Shown here one piece after another: positions 36,401 to 41,307 of a stretch of 41,307 nt of DNA. The stretch is from assembly GCA_027028505.1 (NCBI GenBank), contig JALVJE010000038.1, positions 1-41,307 on the forward strand, in the 5' to 3' direction. The position numbers were made by a program, and so were the translations under genes. This DNA comes from Bacteroidales bacterium. Its GTDB lineage: Bacteria > Bacteroidota > Bacteroidia > Bacteroidales > VadinHA17. How positions within the stretch are numbered: position 1 is the first letter of the stretch; each line of letters starts with the position of its first letter. The notes beneath the pieces are model-generated. The model saw only the letters and a list, made by a program, of their open reading frames with translations, had not been told where the DNA came from and made no database searches.

Positions 36401-37021
36401 ATGAAAGCAAATATATTCCGTACCGGTTTCTTTCTTCTCCTGGTGACCCTTCTTCCGGGCATAAAAGGAGAGTTACAGGCCCAGACGAGGATGTCTGCGG
36501 TCATGGACTCGGCCTCCCTGAAAGACCAGTACAATTATATTCAGAAAAAGACCAGGATCTATGACCAGTTCCGGGCCATCCGGGAGGATTATTTTCAGAA
36601 GATCAAAAAGAATTCCCTGGATTCCCTGAACAAGAGCAAGAAGAAGATCGCAGAGCTCAACCAGACGATCGCCGGCCTGAACAAGGAAGTCGCCTCGCTG
36701 AAGGAGCAGCTCAAAAAGACGCAGCAGGACCTGGAGGAGGTGACCCGCACCAAAGACAGTCTTCTCTTCCTGGGCATCCGCATGAACAAGACCGCCTATA
36801 ACATCCTGATGTGGGGGATCATTGCCGGCCTGGCCATCCTGTTGGTCATCCTTTTCCTGATGTTCAAGCGTTCTCATGTGGTCACCACCCACACCAAAAA
36901 AGAGCTGAAGGAGCTGAAGGAAGAGTTCGAGAATTACCGCAAGAGCACCCGGGAGAGGATCGAAAAGATGACAATCAGCCACCACAAGGAGATCCAGAAG
37001 CTCAAGGAAGGAAGGTCCTGA
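36401..37021 (+). CDS. Bacteroidota coiled-coil, single-pass membrane protein of unknown function
   Basis: 206 residues from the ATG at 36401. A signal peptide (1-28, ending LQAQ), a coiled coil (about 75-118, KKKIAELNQTIAGLNKEVAS), one membrane helix (135-156, ILMWGIIAGLAILLVILFLM), then a charged cytosolic coiled coil (165-200, KKELKELKEEFENYRK). SLDSLNKSKK and SLLFLGIRMNKTAYNILMWG resemble a family widespread in Bacteroidota and often mislabelled tRNA (guanine-N1)-methyltransferase. I see no methyltransferase motif. It may be a membrane scaffold. The upstream box TAATTTTA (36354-36361) is one base off consensus. Confidence 0.75.
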   Translation: MKANIFRTGFFLLLVTLLPGIKGELQAQTRMSAVMDSASLKDQYNYIQKKTRIYDQFRAIREDYFQKIKKNSLDSLNKSKKKIAELNQTIAGLNKEVASLKEQLKKTQQDLEEVTRTKDSLLFLGIRMNKTAYNILMWGIIAGLAILLVILFLMFKRSHVVTTHTKKELKELKEEFENYRKSTRERIEKMTISHHKEIQKLKEGRS

Positions 37022-37570
37022 TCATCCTTTCCTAATCATTCTTTTATCTGTAAACTCAAAGGATCCTGCAGTCATATCCGGGTTCTCCGGATCATGGCTC
37101 ACAATCACCGGATCATATTGCAGTAATAATGTCCCGGGGACCGGCGTTCCGGGCCTTTTCACGAACAGAAACACTCCGGGCTGCACGATATTTATCAAGC
37201 CACCTGACTCACAGACAACCGGACCTTCTTCCAGAAAGGGCCGGACAAGCAGGAATGCTTCGCGTAGATATTCCCCGGGAGCCATGATAAAAAAAACCTT
37301 TTTGGCTCCGGCCTGCAACATAAGGGAACTGTCTTTACCTGATATACTTTTCTCTTCGAGGATGATATATCTCCCTTTTTTCTCAAAAAATATATCCTGT
37401 TGATCCGTTTCATGAAAATGGGAAGAGATCTTCATTGCTGTCACATCCTCTGATACGGAGAGTTGACGAATGATCCTGCACGCCAGCCATGTTTTCCCCA
37501 CATTCCGCCCCTCCCCTGCAATGATCAGCATATTGGGCATGGAGATCCGCTCCGGTACACTGTGTTTCAT
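37022..37570 (-). CDS. P-loop NTPase, MobB-like, function unknown
   Basis: 182 residues. A Walker A loop AGEGRNVGKTWLACRII sits near the N-terminus (residues 18-34), followed by TAMKISSHFH, which resembles the K-x-S/T-H stretch of MobB-type molybdopterin guanine dinucleotide adapters; GPVVCESGGLINIVQPGVFL is like the later strand of that fold with a missing Walker B. No molybdenum-cofactor gene is near. The stop abuts the stop of the convergent coiled-coil gene (37021/37022). An alternative start at residue 11 is possible. Confidence 0.6.
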   Translation of the reverse strand: MKHSVPERISMPNMLIIAGEGRNVGKTWLACRIIRQLSVSEDVTAMKISSHFHETDQQDIFFEKKGRYIILEEKSISGKDSSLMLQAGAKKVFFIMAPGEYLREAFLLVRPFLEEGPVVCESGGLINIVQPGVFLFVKRPGTPVPGTLLLQYDPVIVSHDPENPDMTAGSFEFTDKRMIRKG

Positions 37571-37581
37571 GATGTAATGAT

Positions 37582-37610
37582 AAAAAAATGCCGCTTACTT
37601 AGCGGCATTT
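37582..37610 (-). terminator. Rho-independent terminator after tRNA-Phe
   Basis: AAATGCCGC (37586-37594) and GCGGCATTT (37602-37610) form a perfect nine-pair stem. On the minus strand it is followed by a run of seven T residues, as expected for the end of the tRNA-Phe transcript. Confidence 0.85.
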
Positions 37611-37621
37611 CATTGTGAAGG

Positions 37622-37694
37622 TGGTGCCACCTGGAATTGAACCAGGGACACCAGGATTTTCAGTCCTGTGCTCTACCAACTGAGCTATGGCACC
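37622..37694 (-). tRNA. tRNA-Phe (anticodon GAA)
   Basis: A 73-base cloverleaf on the minus strand. Acceptor stem GGTGCCA/TGGCACC, D arm TAGCTCAGTTGGTAGAGC, anticodon stem CAGGA/TCCTG with loop CTGAAAA giving anticodon GAA, and T arm CCTGGTTCAATTCCAGG. The discriminator base is A and CCA is not encoded. It has its own promoter and terminator, so it is a single-gene transcript. Confidence 0.97.
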
Positions 37695-37713
37695 GACACT
37701 TTCTTTGGGACGG

Positions 37714-37744
37714 CAAAGCTAAATGAAAAATATTTTTTTTCAAA
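37714..37744 (-). promoter_or_regulatory. Promoter for tRNA-Phe
   Basis: Minus strand TTTG (37744-37741), a 19-base spacer and TAGCTTTG (37721-37714), 19 bases before the mature tRNA 5' end. This is the best complete Bacteroidota promoter in the window. Confidence 0.8.
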
Positions 37745-37823
37745 ATCTTTTTCACGTTCCGGAAAAATATCACGTAACCCCCTGCGATCAAGATAATTTA
37801 TCCATAATACAGGATGATTTCAC

Positions 37824-37831
37824 TACCTTTG
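37824..37831 (+). promoter_or_regulatory. Promoter -7 box for the M16 peptidase
   Basis: TACCTTTG is a full TAnnTTTG match, 18 bases before the ATG at 37850. It excludes the in-frame ATG at 37814, which lies upstream of the expected transcript start. Confidence 0.6.
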
Positions 37832-37849
37832 CCCTGCAGATCTTTAAAT

Positions 37850-39070
37850 ATGGAATATATAAGGCATGAGTTGAAGAACGGCATCCGGCTGGTGCATGCT
37901 CCCCTGGCTTCAGAGGTAGCATACTGCGGTCTGCTGTTCAATACGGGTTCGCGGGACGAGTCGGACGAGGAAGAGGGTCTGGCCCATTTCATCGAACATG
38001 TCGTCTTCAAAGGGACACAGAGGCGGAAGGCCTGGCACATCCTCAGTCGTCTGGAAGATGTGGGAGGCGAGCTCAACGCTTACACAACCAAGGAGGAGAC
38101 TTTCCTGTATGCCTCCTTCCTGAAAGAAGACCATGAGCGTGCCGTGGAGCTCCTGGCCGATATTGCTTTTCACTCTGTCTTTCCGGAATTTGAGATAGAA
38201 AGGGAAAAAGAGGTGGTCCTCGACGAGATCAATTCTTATCTCGACAGCCCCGGAGAGCTGGTCTATGACGAGTTCGAGAATATGATCTTCCCGGGCCAGC
38301 CCCTGGGCCGCTTTATCCTGGGCCGGCCGGAAAAGGTGAAGGAGATCACCCGGGAGAAAGTGGTCCGTTTTTACGAGAACAACTACTTCACCGACGAGGT
38401 GGTTTTCTGCTCGGCCGGCGACCTCCCATCAAAAAAGGTCATACGGCTCTTTGAAAAATATTTTGCCGATATCCCAACCCGCACACGCCGGACACCCCGC
38501 CGCTCCTCTTCCGGTTATGTCAGGAAGGAGGAAAGGATCCGTAAGGACACCTACCAGAGCCACTGCATCCTGGGCACGGCAGGCTATCCCGTCACCGACC
38601 CCCGCAGGCCGGCCCTTTACCTCCTCAACAACATCCTGGGGGGACAGGGCATGAACTCCAGACTCAACCTGACCCTCCGCGAAAAAAGAGGACTGGCCTA
38701 TACGGTAGAATCCTCCTACAACCCTTACATGGATACCGGCGTCTTCTCCATTTATTTCGGTACCGACCGGAAGGACCTGGAGAAAAGCATCGACCTGACG
38801 CTGCGGGAGATGAAAAAGCTCCGGGAGAAACCCCTGGGCCCCCTGCAGCTCTCCCGGGCCAAAAAACAGTTGACCGGCCAGCTCACCCGTTCGCTGGAAA
38901 ACCCTGAGAACCTGCTGGCCGGCATGGGCCGCAACCTGCTCCTGTTCAACAGGACCTTCACCCTCCGGGAGATGACCGCCGCCATTGAGAAGATCACGAC
39001 AGAAGATCTCCTTTCCATTGCCCGGGAGATCCTCGACCCTGCCACACTCTCCACCCTCATTTACTACTGA
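37850..39070 (+). CDS. M16 family zinc metallopeptidase (insulinase/processing-peptidase type)
   Basis: 406 residues from the ATG at 37850. The inverted zinc motif HxxEH is seen in EGLAHFIEHVVFKGT (His 46, Glu 49, His 50) with the third ligand in EREKEVVLDEINSYLDSPGE. The second M16 half has the R/Y loop GLAYTVESSYNPYMDTGVFS. This single-chain two-domain form matches the small bacterial M16B peptidases near 400-420 residues, which degrade peptides in the cytosol. It is followed after two bases by an O-methyltransferase gene, so they form one operon. Confidence 0.93.
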   Translation: MEYIRHELKNGIRLVHAPLASEVAYCGLLFNTGSRDESDEEEGLAHFIEHVVFKGTQRRKAWHILSRLEDVGGELNAYTTKEETFLYASFLKEDHERAVELLADIAFHSVFPEFEIEREKEVVLDEINSYLDSPGELVYDEFENMIFPGQPLGRFILGRPEKVKEITREKVVRFYENNYFTDEVVFCSAGDLPSKKVIRLFEKYFADIPTRTRRTPRRSSSGYVRKEERIRKDTYQSHCILGTAGYPVTDPRRPALYLLNNILGGQGMNSRLNLTLREKRGLAYTVESSYNPYMDTGVFSIYFGTDRKDLEKSIDLTLREMKKLREKPLGPLQLSRAKKQLTGQLTRSLENPENLLAGMGRNLLLFNRTFTLREMTAAIEKITTEDLLSIAREILDPATLSTLIYY

Positions 39071-39072
39071 TC

Positions 39073-39717
39073 ATGATCCCCTTCAACAGCTCCGGTCTGC
39101 AACGCTACCTTGATACGTTCAGCACCCCCGAAGACCCGGTGCTGGAGGAGCTCTCCCGACGCACCCACCTGCAGACCGTCTATCCGCAAATGATATCGGG
39201 CCCCCTCCAGGGCCGCCTGCTGCAGTTCATCAGCCACATGATCCGCCCTGCCCGTATCCTCGAGATCGGGACCTTCACGGGTTATTCGGCCATCTGCCTG
39301 GCTCGCGGGCTGCGGGAAGGAGGCCGGCTCATCACCCTCGAGGCAAATGACGAGTATGAAAAGATCATCCGGGAATTTTTTGAGAAAGCCGGCATTACCG
39401 GCAACGCCGAGCTGATCATCGGCAATGCCCTGCAGATCCTCCCGGAACTGAAAGGTCCGTTCGACCTTGTTTTCATCGATGCCGATAAAAAGGAGTATAG
39501 TGATTATTTTGATCAGGTGATCGGAAAGGTGGAGGCCGGCGGTTTTATCCTGGTGGACAATGTCCTGTGGGACGGGAAAGTATTATCGCCTGAGGAACGG
39601 ATGGACGAAGAGACCGCTGCCATCCACCGTTTCAACCAAAAGATCACGGCAGATACCCGTGTGGAGAATCTTCTCCTGCCCGTTCGTGACGGACTCATGC
39701 TGATCCGTAAAAAATAA
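39073..39717 (+). CDS. Class I SAM-dependent O-methyltransferase (catechol/caffeoyl-CoA OMT type)
   Basis: 214 residues. SAM-binding LEIGTFTGYSAICLARGL, then LITLEANDEYEKIIREFFEK, and the metal-binding FDLVFIDADKKEYSDYFDQV with GGFILVDNVLWDGKVLSPEE. These are the hallmarks of methyltransferase family 3 (YrrM/caffeoyl-CoA OMT). In bacteria some members methylate tRNA hydroxyuridine or small phenols; target unknown. It begins two bases after the peptidase stop and ends at a bidirectional terminator. Confidence 0.92.
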   Translation: MIPFNSSGLQRYLDTFSTPEDPVLEELSRRTHLQTVYPQMISGPLQGRLLQFISHMIRPARILEIGTFTGYSAICLARGLREGGRLITLEANDEYEKIIREFFEKAGITGNAELIIGNALQILPELKGPFDLVFIDADKKEYSDYFDQVIGKVEAGGFILVDNVLWDGKVLSPEERMDEETAAIHRFNQKITADTRVENLLLPVRDGLMLIRKK

Positions 39718-39748
39718 AAAGGGAAGAACCCGTACAGTCCTTCCCTTT
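39718..39748. terminator. Bidirectional terminator between the O-methyltransferase and the 72-residue gene
   Basis: AAAGGGAAG (39718-39726) and CTTCCCTTT (39740-39748) make a perfect nine-pair stem. T-rich sequence follows on both strands (TTTAATAAATATTC on plus; TTTTTATTTTTTAC on minus), so it can serve both convergent genes. Confidence 0.8.
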
Positions 39749-39774
39749 AATAAATATTCTTTTTCGCGTTCGTT

Positions 39775-39993
39775 TTACTCGCTGTTATTGAGACCTTCCA
39801 GCTCTCCCGTGATCTCCTTGATACGAATGGAGTTCAGCTCTTTGGAGACCGTGGTGAGATTCATCATAATGGTCTTGAACTCAGGGTAATTGCTGTATTT
39901 CTGCTTCATCACGTACATGATCTTCAAAACAGAATTCTGCAGATTTTCCGAGGTTTCAAATTCTTTCAGGTCTTTGATACTTTCCTTTTCCAT
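39775..39993 (-). CDS. Small helical protein of unknown function
   Basis: 72 residues, predicted to be nearly all helix: acidic N-terminus MEKESIKDLKEFETSENLQN, a middle with SVLKIMYVMKQKYSNYPEF and KTIMMNLTTVSKELNSIRIK. No signal peptide and no membrane segment. No family recognised. It has its own 3' terminator and an AT-rich upstream region without an exact promoter box. Codon use and frame length between two structured boundaries support a real gene. Confidence 0.6.
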   Translation of the reverse strand: MEKESIKDLKEFETSENLQNSVLKIMYVMKQKYSNYPEFKTIMMNLTTVSKELNSIRIKEITGELEGLNNSE

Positions 39994-40117
39994 GATGCTA
40001 TATTTTTTTTAAAATTATAAATTTTCTCTGAAATTTAAAAATTCTTCCTCGCCATGTTCCTGCTTTTTGCAATTTTTATGGCATAGTATTTGAACTTTTT
40101 ATGTAAAATATTTCAGG

Positions 40118-40687
40118 ATGATACGTTCCATATCATTTTTAATTTTTGTGTTATTCCTTTTTCCGGCTGCGGGATATTCTTCAAATAATATGCCATCGTC
40201 GCAAAATGACACGGTCTATTACACCCCCGGCGTTATGAAAGAAACAGCCCGTCTGTACACCGACAAAGACAACGCCAGTTCGGTGGTGATGTATGTCCCT
40301 GCCGATTCGGCAGTGATGATCCTGGACACGGCCGGTACCTATTTTCTGGTCCATTACCAGGGCATCGACGGATACATCCGTCAGAACCATGTAAAGCAAT
40401 ACAAGGAGATCCTGCAGGAGCTGACCTCGCATGCAGGCAAAGATATCGCACAACCCACGAACCGGCATGATTATCTCATACTGAAATACGGTCAGAATGA
40501 GGGCAGGAAGATATACGAACACATGATCTGGAAGGGGATGACCTCGGAGATGGTCCTGGACAGCTGGGGCAAGCCCAAGGTGATCAATCATTATACCACC
40601 TCCAACGGCTATCGCGAAGAGTGGATCTACGGCAAGCACGTGCTCACCTTCACCAACGGTATCCTTACCGGCTGGATCGCGCGATAG
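40118..40687 (+). CDS. Secreted protein with SH3-like domain and SmpA/BamE-like C-terminus
   Basis: 189 residues. Signal peptide 1-20 (MIRSISFLIFVLFLFPAAGY). Residues 41-92 fit a bacterial SH3 domain (ETARLYTDKDNASSVVMYVP, ending GYIRQNHVKQY), a fold that often binds peptidoglycan. Residues 136-189 (MIWKGMTSEMVLDSWGKPKV, then EEWIYGKHVLTFTNGILTGW) resemble the SmpA/OmlA/BamE domain, in which GMTxxxVxxxxGxP begins the first helix. Joined in this order they suggest an envelope protein. It ends 24 bases before the left border of the GIY-YIG repeat module. Confidence 0.72.
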   Translation: MIRSISFLIFVLFLFPAAGYSSNNMPSSQNDTVYYTPGVMKETARLYTDKDNASSVVMYVPADSAVMILDTAGTYFLVHYQGIDGYIRQNHVKQYKEILQELTSHAGKDIAQPTNRHDYLILKYGQNEGRKIYEHMIWKGMTSEMVLDSWGKPKVINHYTTSNGYREEWIYGKHVLTFTNGILTGWIAR

Positions 40688-40710
40688 GTGGGTAAGGGGG
40701 GGGTAATGCC

Positions 40711-40745
40711 CCATAAGGAAATTAATGGTACCCGGAGCGGGACTT
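40711..40745. repeat. Left border of GIY-YIG module: leader copy with an orphan start codon
   Basis: The 35 bases beginning CCATAAGGAAATTAATGG and ending GGAGCGGGACTTC match 41107-41142 with one missing G. At 41107-41110 the CCAT holds the GIY-YIG start codon (minus strand); here the reading frame after that ATG is unrelated DNA, so this is a leader without its gene. Confidence 0.8.
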
Positions 40746-40849
40746 CCCGCCCGGACGATCGGTCGGACGGGCCCGCCCGGTCGTCCGGTCGGACGGGCCC
40801 GCCCGGATGACCGGTCGGACGGGCCCGCCCGGACGATCGGTCGGACGGG
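40746..40849. repeat. Array of four 26-bp palindromic units
   Basis: Four units in perfect head-to-tail register, with no spacers. Each is CCCGCCCGG, five variable bases (ACGAT, TCGTC, ATGAC, ACGAT) and CGGTCGGACGGG. The arms are complementary except at one C/A position, which becomes a G/T wobble on the minus strand. It lies just downstream of the first GIY-YIG gene, separated by GAACCCGCACGG. Confidence 0.95.
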
Positions 40850-40861
40850 GAACCCGCACGG

Positions 40862-41110
40862 TCAAATATCCTCCAGAATCTTTCTCAGATAACGACGACC
40901 CGAAGCTGTTTTAAAATAACGCTCCCTCTCGAGAGCTTCCGCTCGTGTGGAGAATTTTTCGCTGTATACCAACTTCCAGGGCATATGCCCTTTGGTATAC
41001 TTCACTTTGCCCTGATTGTGCTGTTTTATGCGGGCTTCCAGATTACGTGTCTGGCCTTTATAATAGGACCCATCACGTTCGCTCTGCAGTACGTAGACGT
41101 AATAGTCCAT
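40862..41110 (-). CDS. GIY-YIG nuclease-domain protein, copy 1
   Basis: 82 residues from the ATG at 41110. The frame is open upstream to 41236, but those 42 codons are translated hairpin repeats and I reject them. Single GIY-YIG domain: YYVYVLQ (GIY strand) and SYYKGQT (YIG strand, with Lys for Ile), then NLEARIKQHN (Arg 27, His 31), WKLVYSEKF, and ALERERYFK with the candidate metal-binding Glu. Stand-alone GIY-YIG proteins of this size are abundant in Bacteroidota and are related to UvrC nuclease domains and homing endonucleases; they cut DNA or recognise branched DNA, role unknown. It is flanked by 26-bp palindrome arrays on both sides and repeats as a second copy. Confidence 0.9.
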   Translation of the reverse strand: MDYYVYVLQSERDGSYYKGQTRNLEARIKQHNQGKVKYTKGHMPWKLVYSEKFSTRAEALERERYFKTASGRRYLRKILEDI

Positions 41111-41142
41111 AAGGAAAGTTAATGGTACCCGGAGCGGGACTT
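41107..41142. repeat. Leader between GIY-YIG copy 1 and array 2 (direct repeat of 40711-40745)
   Basis: Same leader as at 40711-40745, with one inserted G (AAGGAAAGTTAATGG). On the minus strand it is the 5' leader of copy 1, ending in its ATG at 41110-41108. It has no clear TAnnTTTG box and no strong Shine-Dalgarno sequence. Confidence 0.8.
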
Positions 41143-41220
41143 CCCGCCCGGACGATCGGTCGGACGGGCCCGCCCGGACGATCGGTCGGACGGGCCCGCC
41201 TGGTCGTCCGGTCGGACGGG
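41143..41220. repeat. Array of three 26-bp palindromic units
   Basis: Three contiguous units of the same 26-bp design, with cores ACGAT, ACGAT and TCGTC; the third unit has one base change in the left arm (CCCGCCTGG). On the minus strand the array lies between the stop of GIY-YIG copy 2 and the start of copy 1, so it is both the 3' end of one gene and the 5' region of the other. Confidence 0.95.
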
Positions 41221-41232
41221 GAACCCGCACGG

Positions 41233-41307
41233 TCAAATGTCCTCCAGAATCTTTCTCAGATAACGACGACCCGAAGCTGTCTTAAAATAACGCTCCCTCT
41301 CGAGAGC
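41233..41307 (-). CDS. GIY-YIG nuclease-domain protein, copy 2 (C-terminal end, cut by window edge)
   Basis: The last 24 codons and stop of a second GIY-YIG gene. The protein end (ALERERYFKTASGRRYLRKI, then LEDI) is identical to copy 1. The 75 coding bases differ from copy 1 at two positions, and both changes are silent (GAT/GAC for Asp, AAA/AAG for Lys). The preceding GAACCCGCACGG also matches. The module therefore is a tandem duplication that continues outside the window. Confidence 0.9.
   Translation of the reverse strand, partial: ALERERYFKTASGRRYLRKILEDI

Noticed and set aside
40746-40849. CRISPR array
   Set aside because: The 26-bp units are contiguous with no spacers and are only four and three in number; no cas gene is present.
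41111-41236. A 42-residue N-terminal extension of the GIY-YIG protein
   Set aside because: It is a translation of the hairpin repeats and leader (Pro/Arg/Gly-rich); the protein family starts at MDYYVYVLQ.

Overview
The window looks like chromosomal DNA of a free-living or sediment/sludge member of the Bacteroidota, most likely within or near Bacteroidales. The evidence is a secreted protein with a type IX secretion C-terminal sorting domain, several protein families largely confined to this phylum (DUF4294, the PASTA-RluD-Ddl neighbourhood, the tgt-LptF/G pair), and at least ten copies of the Bacteroidota promoter box TAnnTTTG in front of genes. In three cases a TTTG element lies 18-19 bases upstream of the box. 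Coding DNA is moderately GC-rich and intergenic DNA is AT-rich or built from repeats. No phage, plasmid or CRISPR locus is visible.

Layout. 1-6047: start of dnaB (minus, cut by the edge), ispE (plus), then a minus-strand run of tgt, an LptF/LptG-type permease, and a carboxyltransferase plus biotin carrier pair. 6280-8951: membrane glycosyltransferase, ECF sigma factor, rsmG, rpmH, each overlapping or close to the next. 9219-14509: envelope genes, namely a PASTA protein, a T9SS-exported protein, a RluD-type pseudouridine synthase, a tiny AbrB-like regulator and D-Ala-D-Ala ligase. 14496-18762 (minus): gcvP, an MBL-fold hydrolase and pcm. 18860-21275: a degenerate Gfo/Idh-like protein and a polyprenyl-phosphate sugar transferase. 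21538-25834: thpR, elbB, DUF4294, a DUF3267 metalloprotease-like protein and a POT transporter. 25899-30962: folA, a serine hydrolase of beta-lactamase fold and a secreted GH2 beta-galactosidase. 31168-37570: lipoprotein amidase, sodium:solute symporter, GNAT, PBP1A, a coiled-coil membrane protein and a P-loop protein. 37622-40687: tRNA-Phe, an M16 peptidase, an O-methyltransferase, a 72-residue protein and an SH3-type secreted protein. 40711-41307: a tandem module of a GIY-YIG nuclease gene and GC-rich 26-bp hairpin repeats, running off the edge.

Most genes are housekeeping: replication, isoprenoid, peptidoglycan, ribosome and tRNA, glycine cleavage and protein repair functions. Peptidoglycan and envelope functions recur (IspE, PASTA, Ddl, amidase, PBP1A, sugar transferase, LptF/G), but they lie in separate transcription units.

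The most unusual content is not in the housekeeping genes. First, the right edge carries at least two near-identical GIY-YIG nuclease modules, each separated by an uninterrupted array (four and three units) of a 26-bp imperfect palindrome with constant arms and a variable five-base core. A dispersed hairpin with the same arms sits 34 kb away upstream of tgt. This resembles, in logic only, a nuclease and hairpin-repeat system such as REP/RAYT. Second, intergenic gaps are filled with several families of short reiterated 'words' (GAACTATGAACTCTGAAC-like, CCAGCACCCAGCACCC-like, CTTCAAGCTTCGAGC-like and others). Third, an AbrB-like gene follows two AT-rich palindromes, and rpmH has a terminator-like hairpin between its promoter and its start codon.
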